Shown here in pieces: positions 17,503-27,340 of a DNA stretch of 64,000 nt (within the stretch, counting starts at the first letter, position 1; each line of letters starts with the position of its first letter). The stretch comes from Lachnotalea glycerini (GTDB taxonomy: Bacteria; Bacillota; Clostridia; Lachnospirales; Lachnospiraceae): NCBI RefSeq assembly GCF_003201285.1, contig NZ_QICS01000004.1, positions 218,032 to 282,031 on the forward strand, read 5' to 3'. The position numbers were made by a program, and so were the translations under genes. The notes under the pieces were generated by a model that did not search any database, had not been told where the DNA came from, and was given only the letters and a program-made list of their open reading frames with translations.

Positions 17503-17587
17503 TTCCGAGTTAGTCAATGCTAACCAAATAAATCAGAATTAGCATTCGATCATATTTATATTGATTACATATTACAGGAGGAAACAT

Positions 17588-18592
17588 ATGAAAAGTAATT
17601 TAATGAAAAGATATCTAATCATGAGCTGTGTCGTTTTATTAGGGGGAATGGGGTTAACAGGCTGCCAGAAAGAAAGTGTAAATTCAACACAAACTAATAC
17701 GGAAGTTACAACACAAACAAGTACAGATTCAACCGAAGATAAGGATATAGAACAAGGAACTAGTAAGATTGTATCAACCGTTATGGGGGATGTGGAAGTA
17801 CCGGTTAATCCTCAAAGGATTGTTGTGAATTGGTATCTTGGCGACGTTGTCACATTAGGGATTAAGCCTGTTGCAATATATGGTTGGATACAAGAATCTA
17901 TGCCGTTTTATGATATGGTAAAAGAGATACCGGCTATTGAGACTTGGGACAAGGAAGAGATATTAACATATGAACCAGATTTAATTATAACGTATGATCA
18001 GGAAGATTTTGATAAGTTTTCTCAGATTGCCCCTGTTATCGTAGTTCCTGAATCTGTGACATCTGTAGAGCGTATCGAATTTTTAGGTGAAGTAACGGGA
18101 CATGAGGCAGAAGCGAAAGAGGCTATAAGCACATTTGAACAGAAATTAGAAGAAGCGAAAGAATTACTTACATCAGCGGAGTTTTCGGAAAAAACATTTA
18201 GTATTTTATCAGACTGGGGAAGCAATTCCTATGGGATCTATTATGAATCGGATTCTAGAGGTGGTACCCTGCTCCATCATTATCTTAATTTGAAGCAACC
18301 AGAAAGTTTAACGAAACTGATTGAGGACTCAGGGGAAGGAAGAGGTTCCGTATCCTATGAAGTAGCCGCTGATTATTTTGGAGACTATGTATTATGGTTC
18401 TTAGTTGACGAAAATGAATCAGAATATGCGCAAACTGAAATATGGAACAATATTCCTGCAGTGAAAGAAGGAAATATAATAGAAATACCTGCATCATTTC
18501 TTGGTTTATTCTATTTTTCAGATGTTGCTAGTATGTCTGCACAAATGGATTATATTATAGATAAACTAAATGATGTCGTTGAAAATAAATAA
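17588..18592 (+). CDS. ferric-siderophore-type ABC substrate-binding lipoprotein
   Basis: 334 residues. A lipobox LTGCQK (Cys about 24) is followed by a Thr/Ser-rich linker and a FecB/FhuD/BtuF-type type III binding fold. The fold includes VEVPVNPQRIVVNWYLGDVVTLGIKPVAIYG in its first lobe (core PQRIVVNWY) and ITYDQEDFDKFSQIAPVIVV, and ends FSDVASMSAQMDYIID. The helix-backbone hinge of this class is evident. ATG 17588 follows ACAGGAGG; an ATG at 17561 lies before that site. It is the first gene of a five-gene operon. The chelate bound (catecholate, hydroxamate or heme) cannot be read from the sequence. Confidence 0.87.
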   Translation: MKSNLMKRYLIMSCVVLLGGMGLTGCQKESVNSTQTNTEVTTQTSTDSTEDKDIEQGTSKIVSTVMGDVEVPVNPQRIVVNWYLGDVVTLGIKPVAIYGWIQESMPFYDMVKEIPAIETWDKEEILTYEPDLIITYDQEDFDKFSQIAPVIVVPESVTSVERIEFLGEVTGHEAEAKEAISTFEQKLEEAKELLTSAEFSEKTFSILSDWGSNSYGIYYESDSRGGTLLHHYLNLKQPESLTKLIEDSGEGRGSVSYEVAADYFGDYVLWFLVDENESEYAQTEIWNNIPAVKEGNIIEIPASFLGLFYFSDVASMSAQMDYIIDKLNDVVENK

Positions 18593-18677
18593 GACAAAAT
18601 ACAAAAGGAGGTCATGACACTGGAACATTTTCAAAGCCTTCATCCAATGTCATTGACTTCACAAAGAGGATTTCTAA

Positions 18678-19712
18678 ATGATAGTAAAAAGAGATATAAC
18701 AAAACGTAATAAAAAGCGTAAAATTAAGTTTTCACTCTATATGTTATTAGGAATTTGTTTCTTGGCGATATCCTTTTTTTGTTCCATATCCTATGGTGCT
18801 GCTGACATGAATTTAAAGGTAGCCTGGGGTGCTGTATTTCAATTTAATGAAACTATAATGGAGCATCAAATCATTCGCACCCTTCGCTTTCCAAGAACAG
18901 TTGCTGACATAATTGTAGGAAGCAGTCTGGCAGTAGCCGGAGCGATTATGCAAGGAACGACAAGAAACCCGCTGGCAGACTCAGGGCTTATGGGGATTAG
19001 TTCAGGAGCTACCTTTGCTATGGCAATTTGTCTCGCTTTTTTTCCTGGTAGAACCTATGGTGAAACCATGTTATATACTTGCCTTGGAGCTGCCTTGGCA
19101 ACTTTTATGACATACTTTTTTGCTAGTGTGGGTAAAAAAAGTATGTCACCTCAAAAACTGGTATTGGCAGGGCTGTCTATTTCTATGCTATTTAGTGCAC
19201 TTACCTCTTATATTGCAATAAAATATAACATAGGACAGGATTTAACTTATTGGACAGCAGGCGGAACGGCCAGTGCAAAATGGAGGGAACTTGCTATGAC
19301 GGCACCAGTATATTTATTAAGTGTAGCAATCGCAGTAACGTTTTCACCATCTATCACAGTTCTTAGTTTGGGTGAAGAAGTAGCAACAGGGCTTGGTATT
19401 AAAACGAATTTGGTGAAAGGAATCTCAACAGTTGTTGTTTTTCTATTAACGGGTGTGTCTGTGGTTATTGTTGGTCCTATTGGATTTGTAGGTCTTTTAG
19501 TTCCTCATATCATGCGCTTTTTCGTAGGTGTGGATTATCGCTATATCATTCCAAGCTGTGCCCTGTATGGAGCTGTTTTTTTAGTTGGGGCTGATATATT
19601 TGGACGATTCATTAATAAACCATTTGAAACTCCTCTTGGTATTATTTTTGCAGTAATTGGAGTACCCTTCTTTCTTTATATTGCTAGAAAACAGAGGAGG
19701 GAGTTTGAATGA
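18678..19712 (+). CDS. FecCD-family siderophore permease 1
   Basis: 344 residues, about ten helices. The family motifs LRFPRTVADIIVGSSLAVAG and MQGTTRNPLADSGLMGISSGA (given here as GTTRNPLADSGLMG) are present. VGLLVPHIMRFFVG near the end is the conserved coupling region. The stop overlaps the next permease start by four bases (ATGA), so the two are made together. A strong Shine-Dalgarno AAGGAGG at 18605 lies before an ATG two bases away (18614) that could start only a 31-codon frame; it is probably not used. Confidence 0.88.
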   Translation: MIVKRDITKRNKKRKIKFSLYMLLGICFLAISFFCSISYGAADMNLKVAWGAVFQFNETIMEHQIIRTLRFPRTVADIIVGSSLAVAGAIMQGTTRNPLADSGLMGISSGATFAMAICLAFFPGRTYGETMLYTCLGAALATFMTYFFASVGKKSMSPQKLVLAGLSISMLFSALTSYIAIKYNIGQDLTYWTAGGTASAKWRELAMTAPVYLLSVAIAVTFSPSITVLSLGEEVATGLGIKTNLVKGISTVVVFLLTGVSVVIVGPIGFVGLLVPHIMRFFVGVDYRYIIPSCALYGAVFLVGADIFGRFINKPFETPLGIIFAVIGVPFFLYIARKQRREFE

Positions 19713-20719
19713 AAAAGCAAAGATATACGATGAAAAATGGCATCATGATTATTGCAGTTATGTTCTTACTTTGTATTTTAATCGGTGTTTTTAGTATGTA
19801 TGTTGGAAAAATGAATCTGTCTCCAATGGAAGTGTTCCAAACAATAGTTGGAAACGGTACTAAGAAGCAAAATCTTATTGTTTTTGATTTTCGATTACCA
19901 AGAATTACATTGGCCATTTTAGTAGGTATTGGTATGGGAGTATCGGGTATTATTATGCAAAGTCTGCTTAGAAATGATATGGCTAGTCCGGGAACCTTGG
20001 GAATCAGTTCGGGATCAGGCTTACTTGTCTTGGTATATGTAGTGATGTTTTCAACCAGTGGAGCTTCATCAAAATATCTATTGCCGTTATTAGCATTTGC
20101 AGGAGGTATTACAGCGGCAATATTGATTTTCATATTATCCTATCGGCGAGGACGGGATATTTCACCCACGAGTCTAATATTAACGGGTGTTGCATTGGGC
20201 AATGGATATAGTGCACTATCATTAATGATTACACTTAAGCTGGATAAAACGCAGATGGAATTTGCCCAAAGGTGGAGCGCAGGAAGTCTATGGGGGGATC
20301 ATTGGGATTACTTAAAAATTTTAGCACCATGGACGTTGCTGTTTGTGGGCTATGCATTTTATAAATCCCGAATGATTAATACCCTGCATCTTGGCAATCA
20401 AACAGCGATAGGCCTTGGGTTAGCAGTAAAAAAGGAATTTACAGGATTACTTGTTGCTGCAATTGCATTGTCTTCTGGCAGCGTGGCGCTAGGTGGTAAT
20501 TTCTTTTTTGTTGGAATGATATGCCCTCATATGTCAAGAAAATTAGTTGGACCAAATCATAAGTTATTAATTCCAGCTTCCGGTTTTTGCGGAGCAATTG
20601 TTGTATTGTTGGCAGATACCATTACAAGAACGATAAGTTTTGGTGCAGATATACCAACAGGTATTATTATTACTGTGTTAAGTATACCTTATTTTTTATA
20701 TTTACTTAGCAAATCATGA
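19709..20719 (+). CDS. FecCD-family siderophore permease 2
   Basis: 336 residues with the same architecture as permease 1: DFRLPRITLAILVGIGMGVS, MQSLLRNDMASPGTLGISSG and FVGMICPHMSRKLVGPNHK. About ten helices. It forms the membrane heterodimer with the preceding gene product. The ATPase gene follows after 39 bases. Confidence 0.88.
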   Translation: MKKQRYTMKNGIMIIAVMFLLCILIGVFSMYVGKMNLSPMEVFQTIVGNGTKKQNLIVFDFRLPRITLAILVGIGMGVSGIIMQSLLRNDMASPGTLGISSGSGLLVLVYVVMFSTSGASSKYLLPLLAFAGGITAAILIFILSYRRGRDISPTSLILTGVALGNGYSALSLMITLKLDKTQMEFAQRWSAGSLWGDHWDYLKILAPWTLLFVGYAFYKSRMINTLHLGNQTAIGLGLAVKKEFTGLLVAAIALSSGSVALGGNFFFVGMICPHMSRKLVGPNHKLLIPASGFCGAIVVLLADTITRTISFGADIPTGIIITVLSIPYFLYLLSKS

Positions 20720-20758
20720 GGATGCAATTACAGCAAATCAACAAATCGGAGGTAATAT

Positions 20759-21553
20759 ATGAATAGTATCATGACAGATAAATTAGATATCGCCTATGAG
20801 GAGGCGTTAATTGTAAAACAATTAAATATGAAAGTTCCTCATGGAAAAATTACATCCATTATTGGAGCAAATGGATGCGGTAAATCCACGGTACTAAAAG
20901 CAGTAGGGCGTGTTTTAAAACCGAAACAAGGTACGGTGTATTTGAATGGTGAAGATATTAAAAAGCTGACAACCAAAGAGGTCGCAAAAAAAATGGCTAT
21001 TTTGCCACAGACACCTACAGCGCCTAGTGGTTTAACCGTAGGCCAATTAGTAGCATATGGAAGATTTCCTCATCAAAAAGGTTTTGGTAAGCTAACGGAT
21101 GAAGATAAAAAAATTGTAGAGTGGGCAATCCATGTAACAAAATTGGATGAGTATAAGGATAGAGAAGTAGATACGTTATCAGGCGGTCAAAGACAAAGGG
21201 TATGGATAGCCATGGCACTGGCACAGAAAGCGGATCAAATTTTATTAGATGAACCGACTACATATTTAGATATGTCTCATCAGCTTGAAATTTTAGAATT
21301 ATTATATGATTTAAATCGTAATCAAGGATGTACCATTGTAATGGTATTGCATGACTTAAATTTAGCAGCCCGATTTTCGGATCATATGATAGCAATTTCC
21401 AAGGGAAATATAATTAAAGCAGGAAATCCGATGGAAGTGATGACATCGCATGTTTTAAAAGAAGTATTTAATATTGATGCCAAAATAGTAGAAGAAAGTG
21501 AAACAGGCCGTCCGATTTGTATCACATATAAATTATTGAGAGGAGTAAGTTGA
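20759..21553 (+). CDS. FecE-type siderophore ABC ATPase
   Basis: 264 residues, one complete ABC domain: Walker A GANGCGKST, Q-loop LPQTPTAPSG, signature LSGGQRQRVWIAMA, Walker B LLDEPTTYLD and H-loop LHDLN. These are the typical sequences of the FepC/FecE/BtuD branch. It completes the importer made of the binding protein and the two permeases. The stop TGA is followed by one base and then the start of the exporter gene. Confidence 0.9.
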   Translation: MNSIMTDKLDIAYEEALIVKQLNMKVPHGKITSIIGANGCGKSTVLKAVGRVLKPKQGTVYLNGEDIKKLTTKEVAKKMAILPQTPTAPSGLTVGQLVAYGRFPHQKGFGKLTDEDKKIVEWAIHVTKLDEYKDREVDTLSGGQRQRVWIAMALAQKADQILLDEPTTYLDMSHQLEILELLYDLNRNQGCTIVMVLHDLNLAARFSDHMIAISKGNIIKAGNPMEVMTSHVLKEVFNIDAKIVEESETGRPICITYKLLRGVS

Positions 21554-21554
21554 A

Positions 21555-23309
21555 ATGAATACATGCATAAAAGTAATAAAAGATGCAAAAAAGTATTGGA
21601 TTTACATATTGATTGGCATGCTTGCGGTATCCATTTCAACCATTTTACAGCTTTATTCACCGTGGGTGTTAAAAGAGTTTACCGAATTAGCGACGAATGG
21701 TGATAGGGATATTGTGAAGAAATCTTTTTATATGGGATCCATTTTATTATTCACTTATATCATTCGAGGAATATGCTCGTTTCTGAAAGGTTATTTTACT
21801 CATTATGGCGCTTATCATTATGTTGCAGATACAAGGAAAAAATTATATGATAAAGTACAAAATCTTTCTTTGGGTTACTTTAATGATAAGCAGACTGGGC
21901 AAATTGTAAGTAGAATATTAAATGATGTTGTAAATGCAGAATTACTGATAGCTCACGTAATACCGGATCTGATCGTGAACGCACTTATGTTTTTGGGTGT
22001 AGCCATCATGTTGTTTTATATTGATGTTAAATTGGCACTTGCAAGCTTAATATCAATACCATTTTTAATGTATGCAAATATGACGTATTCTAAATATGTT
22101 TTACCTTTGTGGAGAGAAAATCAGGAAACGATTGGTGAACTCAGTGGATCATTACAAGATAATTTATCAGGGATAAAGGAAATACAAATTTTTAATAAAC
22201 AAGAATATGAAGCAAAAAAGATTGGGAACTTAGCGAAAAAGCAAACCAATGTATTTTTAAGAGCAACCAAATCAAGCGAGATATTTCATCCTTCCATTAC
22301 TTTTCTAAGTTCGATTGGTTCAGTTATTGTTATTATTTATGGGGGATATTTAAATTCCATTGGAGAAGTTTCTGTTGCAGATATCGTCGGTTTTATAACC
22401 TATTTAAACTTATTTTATCAGCCAATCAATAATCTTTCTGGTGTGAATGAACAAATTAATAATGCAATAGCTGGCTGTGAGAGAGTATTTGAGGTGTTAG
22501 AAGAACAATCCGCAGTGAAAGAAATAAATAATCCGACAGGAATGGAAAATATTAAAGGCAATATTGAATTAAATAATATTTCTTTCCATTATAATGAAGA
22601 TATACCAATACTAAAACATATTAACTTAACAATTTCTGCTGGTCAAAGCGTTGCCTTTGTAGGAACAACAGGAGTAGGCAAAACTACCATAAGCAGCCTT
22701 TTAAATCGATTCTATGATCCTATAAAAGGAAAAATATATATAGATGGGTATGATATAAAAGAGGTATCACTTAGAAGCCTTAGAGATAATATTAGTATGG
22801 TATTGCAGGACACTTTTTTATTTCATGGTACGGTGTATGATAATATTGCATATGGTTATGAACATGCAAGTAAAGAGGAAATTGAAAGAGCAGCAAAAGC
22901 AGCAAAAGCCCATGAATTTATTATTGATTTAGAACAAGGTTATGATACGGTAATTGGAGAGAGAGGAACTCGCCTTTCAGGAGGTCAGAAACAAAGAATA
23001 TCCATTGCAAGAGCTATACTTAGAGATACTCCGATTTTAATCTTAGATGAGGCTACATCTTCACTGGATACCAAAACGGAACAGGAAATACAGGAAGCAT
23101 TAGAAAAGCTTAGTAGAAATAGAACAACAATTATCATTGCGCATCGGTTATCGACTGTTAAAAAAGTGGATAAAATTGTCGTACTTGATCAATGTGAGAT
23201 TGCTGAAATGGGAACCCATGAAGAGCTTCTTAATAAAAACGGTATCTATGCTAAGTTATATCCGAAATCATTAGATAAAATGCAAAACAAACATTCTTTG
23301 TGCTATTAA
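21555..23309 (+). CDS. ABC exporter half-transporter of the siderophore operon
   Basis: 584 residues. A type I exporter membrane domain (six helices, about 15-310) is fused to an ATPase domain (335-575) with Walker A GTTGVGKTT, LSGGQKQRISIARA, LILDEATSSLD and IIAHRLSTV. It would act as a homodimer. Its place as last gene of an iron-chelate import operon is unusual for a drug exporter. Precedents include YbtP/YbtQ-like exporters by fold that serve in iron-siderophore import or release, and exporters of heme or of the ligand. Direction of transport is an open question here. A terminator follows within 20 bases. Confidence 0.85.
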   Translation: MNTCIKVIKDAKKYWIYILIGMLAVSISTILQLYSPWVLKEFTELATNGDRDIVKKSFYMGSILLFTYIIRGICSFLKGYFTHYGAYHYVADTRKKLYDKVQNLSLGYFNDKQTGQIVSRILNDVVNAELLIAHVIPDLIVNALMFLGVAIMLFYIDVKLALASLISIPFLMYANMTYSKYVLPLWRENQETIGELSGSLQDNLSGIKEIQIFNKQEYEAKKIGNLAKKQTNVFLRATKSSEIFHPSITFLSSIGSVIVIIYGGYLNSIGEVSVADIVGFITYLNLFYQPINNLSGVNEQINNAIAGCERVFEVLEEQSAVKEINNPTGMENIKGNIELNNISFHYNEDIPILKHINLTISAGQSVAFVGTTGVGKTTISSLLNRFYDPIKGKIYIDGYDIKEVSLRSLRDNISMVLQDTFLFHGTVYDNIAYGYEHASKEEIERAAKAAKAHEFIIDLEQGYDTVIGERGTRLSGGQKQRISIARAILRDTPILILDEATSSLDTKTEQEIQEALEKLSRNRTTIIIAHRLSTVKKVDKIVVLDQCEIAEMGTHEELLNKNGIYAKLYPKSLDKMQNKHSLCY

Positions 23310-23322
23310 TCGAAACAAGTTG

Positions 23323-23356
23323 AAAAGGACAGCTTATATAATTAAGCGGTCCTTTT
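23323..23356 (+). terminator. intrinsic terminator of the siderophore operon
   Basis: AAAAGGAC and GTCCTTTT (23349-23356) pair, with GCTTA/TAAGC as the inner helix. The T-run is the 3' arm. The dyad is A-rich on the other side, so it may be bidirectional, serving the convergent LacI gene as well. Confidence 0.8.
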
Positions 23357-23406
23357 GCAATATTAGAGGGAATGACATACTGGTTCGACAGACTGCTACT
23401 GTCATA

Positions 23407-24429
23407 CTAGTTCGACAATTTTTGAACTGTCTGACGAACCTCTAATTGAACATCTAGAGTTATGCTCTGAGAAGGAATAGGAAGCTCCTTGATTGCATTC
23501 AATAATAAATTAACTGCCGACTCTGCTTTCTTTTTTACATTCTGGGAAACCGTAGTTAATTTTGGAGTGACCAAAGAACAAAGATCCAGATTATCAAATC
23601 CGATAACGGATAAATCGTTGGGTACAACACAGCCGTTAATTCTTGCACCCTCAATAAGACCTAATGCAAAAAGGTCAGCGGCTGCAAATACTGCAGAAAT
23701 GTTATACTTACGATTTGCAATATCGCGGCCGATGTTGACTCCATCCTCATAACGAGTGAAAGTGTTAATCAAATTTTTCTCATTATAAGGGATGCCAGAT
23801 TCTTTGAGTGCTTTACGATATCCCTGATATCTATGGCTCACAATTGCATTGGTTTCACTATAGCAACCAGCAAAAGCAATGTTTGTGTGACCGTTTGAAA
23901 TAAGATATTTTGTAGCAATATAACCTCCTTTATAATCATCAACGCCAACCATAATAGCCTTAGGATTGGTTTTATTATAACTATCGATGAAAACAATCGG
24001 ACATTTACTATTTTTGAGAATTTGATTCATTTCTTCTTCTGTTTGCTGTGATATAAATATGGCACCATCTACATTCCAGTTCTGTAAAATTGTAGATACA
24101 TTTTCTATTGTTTCAATGGACCTAATGATTGCATAATATCCGTATTGACGAATCAAAGATTCCAATTCACCAAATAATTCGCTGATGTAGGGGTCTTTAA
24201 AGAGGTTTTGTTTTACTTCGTAAGTATTGATAAATACAGCAATCAGTTTGGAAGACTTCATAGAAAGACTTCGGGCACTAAGATTTGGTACATAGTTATA
24301 TTTTTTTACCAGTTCTTGAATGAGTGTTATAGTCTTGCTCGACACTTTCGAATACTTTCCATTAATAACATTCGATACGGTCATAATACTGACACCAGCT
24401 TCTTTTGCAATATCTTTTAATGTAGCCAT
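23407..24429 (-). CDS. LacI-family repressor of the alpha-glucan locus
   Basis: 340 residues. Residues 1-50 form the LacI DNA-binding head (ATLKDIAKEAGVSIMTVSNVI, core VSIMTVSNVINGK), with the hinge helix at about 48-58. A type I periplasmic-binding-fold sensor domain follows, containing GVDDYKGGYIATKYL and SVIGFDNLDLCSLVTPKLTTV (core IGFDNLDL). It is divergent from the oligosaccharide ABC operon at 24691. A 16-base palindrome in front of its own gene and a related palindrome just downstream of the -10 of the target promoter indicate autoregulation and repression. The inducer is presumably a malto- or isomalto-oligosaccharide. Confidence 0.9.
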   Translation of the reverse strand: MATLKDIAKEAGVSIMTVSNVINGKYSKVSSKTITLIQELVKKYNYVPNLSARSLSMKSSKLIAVFINTYEVKQNLFKDPYISELFGELESLIRQYGYYAIIRSIETIENVSTILQNWNVDGAIFISQQTEEEMNQILKNSKCPIVFIDSYNKTNPKAIMVGVDDYKGGYIATKYLISNGHTNIAFAGCYSETNAIVSHRYQGYRKALKESGIPYNEKNLINTFTRYEDGVNIGRDIANRKYNISAVFAAADLFALGLIEGARINGCVVPNDLSVIGFDNLDLCSLVTPKLTTVSQNVKKKAESAVNLLLNAIKELPIPSQSITLDVQLEVRQTVQKLSN

Positions 24430-24459
24430 TAAAGTATATCCTTTCTCGTTTGGTTTGAT

Positions 24460-24475
24460 AGTTTATCGATAAACT
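24460..24475. promoter_or_regulatory. LacI operator 1 (autoregulatory)
   Basis: AGTTTATCGATAAACT is a perfect 16-base palindrome with the central CG typical of LacI-family operators. It lies 30 bases upstream of the LacI start codon. Confidence 0.75.
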
Positions 24476-24607
24476 TAATCACCTTATTTTGCAGAACAAA
24501 AAATTTCTAATTTGTAGAAAATATTGGTTTAACATAAGTTTAACACAGATAATTTTTATTATCAATCGACAATATAACCAAAAAATAATATAATATTAAA
24601 AAACGAA

Positions 24608-24658
24608 TTGACTGATATATGAATAAGTATTATATTATAAATAGAGTTTAACGTTAAA
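24608..24658 (+). promoter_or_regulatory. promoter and LacI operator 2 of the oligosaccharide ABC operon
   Basis: A -35 TTGACT (24608-24613) and -10 TATATT (24631-24636) have 17-base spacing. TTTAACGTTAAA (24647-24658), a perfect palindrome, overlies the transcription start. It shares the GTTTA..CG..TAAA core with the operator upstream of the LacI gene, so the same repressor probably binds both. Confidence 0.75.
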
Positions 24659-24690
24659 TCTATTTATGGCTTATAGGGGAGGATAAATAT

Positions 24691-26418
24691 ATGCTAAGAA
24701 AAATTATTCATCAATGTCTCTTAATGACGATCACAATTTGTTTCACTATGAATTTATTTACAGGATGCTCACTAAAAAAAGATAACGCAACTCAGGAAAC
24801 CGGGGTTAGGAATGAGACTTTAGAATCAAACTCAACAGATTCATGGGAATTGGCAAGAACAACTCCATATGAACCATATCCAGAAGAAGTCACCTACAGC
24901 ATTGGTCTGCAGGTAAATGCAAGTGTTACTTATCCAAGTGGCAGTGATGACAACGCTGAAAACAACGGATATACCAGATTGTATAAGAACAAATTAAACA
25001 TTCAGAATAAGGATGTTTTTGAAGCTGTTGATGGTGATGATTATGACCAGAAAGTATCTATGGCAATAACATCTCAGGAAATTCCGGATATTATGAACGT
25101 TGATTATAAAACGTTAAAGGAATTAATTGCTAATGATATGATTGAAGATCTTACAGAATGCTATAACAATTGTGCCAGTGATCTGATGAGAGATATTTAT
25201 GCATCCAATGATAATAAGTCTCTTGATATGGCAACCTTTGATGGCAAATTGTATGCAATTCCGATAACATCAATATCGGCAGGACAGGAAATGCTATGGT
25301 TAAGAGGGGATTGGATGGATCAATTGAACCTTGATGAGCCTAAAACAATAGATGATATTGAACATATTTTACAGGAATTTGTTGACAAAGATCCGGGGAA
25401 CAACGGTGCCGGAAAAACAGTAGGTCTTGTACTTAATCCAGATATTTATTATGGCGGATATGCACAGGCTTATCAGGCTAATAATATTTTTACATATTAT
25501 GGAGCATGTCCAAAGCAGTGGATTGAGGATAAAGATGGAAATGCAGTATATGGATCGGTACAGCCTCAAATGAAGCAAGGCTTACAGGTACTGGCAGACT
25601 GGTATAAGAAAGGCTTAATCGATCAACAGGTTGCCATCAGAGCTACTGATGATATTACGGCATTAGTAACATCAGGGCAATGTGGTGCTTTATTTTGCGG
25701 CTGGTGGGCACCCTATACACTGGAAGCATCTTATACATTAAATAATGAGGCCGATTGGAGAGCATATATTGTACCCGCAGGCGCAGATGGAAAAGTAACG
25801 ATGTTTGCAGGAGATCCTAATCAACATTATAAAGTTGTAAGAAAAGGTTATGAGCATCCGGAATTGTTAGTGAAGGCTGTTAATATTTCTTTGGATTATA
25901 ATCAGGGAACCTCCTGCTATACGGATACCAGTGATATAGCCAAAGAATACCTTGAATATGTAAATCATGCATACGGAGTCGATCCGATTGGAGGATTTGA
26001 TTATTATGAAGCTGCTTCATTGGCTTATGAGCATATCAGTGAAGCAATAGAAGGAAAACGGGATTCGAAGAATATGATTATGTATGAGAATACATTGTTT
26101 CAATCTTGTCAAAAGTATCAGGAAGCCCTTGATAAAGGAGAAAAGCCAGAGTCAACAGATTGGTTAAACTACAATGCTCGTTTGGTATCAAGCAAGCTGA
26201 TGCATGATACTCCCGTAAATGTAATACAGCCAGTATTTTTTGATCAAACGGATTCAATGCCCCTTAAGTGGTCTAGTCTTGAAAAGCTGGAAAAAGAAGC
26301 AATGCTAAAAATATTGACGAATGAAAAAAATATAGATTACTTTGATACTTTTGTAGATGAATGGATGAAAGCCGGTGGAGAACAGATTACAAAAGAAGTA
26401 AATGAAGCAATTAAGTAA
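24691..26418 (+). CDS. oligosaccharide ABC substrate-binding lipoprotein (LplA-like)
   Basis: 575 residues, long for an extracellular solute-binding protein family 1 member and typical of the LplA/YtcQ type. The lipobox is FTGCSLK (Cys about 26). The DVFEAVDGDDYDQKVSMAIT and IPDIMNVDYKTLKELI segments are typical of the first lobe of that subgroup. It is the first gene of an operon with LplB- and LplC-type permeases, GH31 and GH13 enzymes, so the ligand is likely an alpha-gluco-oligosaccharide. Start ATG 24691 follows GGGGAGG. Confidence 0.86.
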   Translation: MLRKIIHQCLLMTITICFTMNLFTGCSLKKDNATQETGVRNETLESNSTDSWELARTTPYEPYPEEVTYSIGLQVNASVTYPSGSDDNAENNGYTRLYKNKLNIQNKDVFEAVDGDDYDQKVSMAITSQEIPDIMNVDYKTLKELIANDMIEDLTECYNNCASDLMRDIYASNDNKSLDMATFDGKLYAIPITSISAGQEMLWLRGDWMDQLNLDEPKTIDDIEHILQEFVDKDPGNNGAGKTVGLVLNPDIYYGGYAQAYQANNIFTYYGACPKQWIEDKDGNAVYGSVQPQMKQGLQVLADWYKKGLIDQQVAIRATDDITALVTSGQCGALFCGWWAPYTLEASYTLNNEADWRAYIVPAGADGKVTMFAGDPNQHYKVVRKGYEHPELLVKAVNISLDYNQGTSCYTDTSDIAKEYLEYVNHAYGVDPIGGFDYYEAASLAYEHISEAIEGKRDSKNMIMYENTLFQSCQKYQEALDKGEKPESTDWLNYNARLVSSKLMHDTPVNVIQPVFFDQTDSMPLKWSSLEKLEKEAMLKILTNEKNIDYFDTFVDEWMKAGGEQITKEVNEAIK

Positions 26419-26439
26419 ATATAAGGCGGGTAAATTAAG

Positions 26440-27330
26440 ATGCGTAGGTGGAAAAAACAAATATATTATCATGCTTTGATGCTTCCCGGAATGATATTTT
26501 TGATTATATTTTCTTTTGTTCCCATGTTTGGTATTATTATGGCTTTTCAAAATTATATTCCGGCAAAAGGCATTTTAAAATCAAAATGGGTCAACTGGGA
26601 TAATTTTAAGTTTATATTTACAATACCAGACAGTAAACAAATATTCCTAAACACAATTATAATTGCTTTTGGAAAAATGCTTCTGGGAATTATTGTTCCG
26701 GTATGCTTTGCTTTACTGCTAAATGAAATCAGTAGAAAGGTATTTAAGAAAACAGTTCAAACAATTGTGTATTTACCACATTTTTTATCATGGGTTGTCT
26801 TGGCTGCTGTCGTACAATATATATTTGCATATGATGGTCCAATCAATTCATTACGATCCTTATTATCGTTCGATCCAATTATGTTTATGGGAAGTAATAA
26901 GTGGTTTCGACCGATTATGATTTTTACAGAAAGCTGGAAAGAGTTTGGGTATGGATCTATTATTTATCTTGCTGCTTTAACAGGCATAGATCCTGGTTTA
27001 TATGAAGCAGCAGCAATTGATGGGGCAAACCGTTGGCGACGATTACTTCATATCACTTTACCGGGGATTTTACCGATTATTCTTATTATGACTACAATGA
27101 GTCTTCCTAATATTTTGAATGCAGGTTTTGATCAGATCTTTAATCTCTATAACCCATTGGTATATGAATCGGGAGATATCATTGATACCTACATTTATCG
27201 TGTAGGTATGTTACAGAGACAATATAGTCTTGCTACCGCAGTGGGTTTGATAAAATCGGTGATTGGTGCATTATTAATAGCGATTGCAAATAAATTAGTT
27301 ACGACTCACTCGGATCGTACCATGTTTTAG
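26440..27330 (+). CDS. sugar ABC permease, LplB type
   Basis: 296 residues, six helices. The start HALMLPGMIFLIIFSFVPMFG and the coupling motif YEAAAIDGANRWRRLLHITLPG (core EAAAIDGANRW) are hallmarks of the LplB/YteP permeases. It lies 21 bases after the binding protein and 10 bases before its partner. No ATPase gene is in this operon; a shared MsmX-type ATPase is inferred. Confidence 0.88.
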   Translation: MRRWKKQIYYHALMLPGMIFLIIFSFVPMFGIIMAFQNYIPAKGILKSKWVNWDNFKFIFTIPDSKQIFLNTIIIAFGKMLLGIIVPVCFALLLNEISRKVFKKTVQTIVYLPHFLSWVVLAAVVQYIFAYDGPINSLRSLLSFDPIMFMGSNKWFRPIMIFTESWKEFGYGSIIYLAALTGIDPGLYEAAAIDGANRWRRLLHITLPGILPIILIMTTMSLPNILNAGFDQIFNLYNPLVYESGDIIDTYIYRVGMLQRQYSLATAVGLIKSVIGALLIAIANKLVTTHSDRTMF

Positions 27331-27340
27331 GAGGAGCAAA

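Noticed and set aside
18614..18709. 31-codon frame after a strong AAGGAGG in front of the first siderophore permease
   Set aside because: Only two bases separate the Shine-Dalgarno from the ATG, and the frame overlaps the permease start. Possibly a leftover start region.
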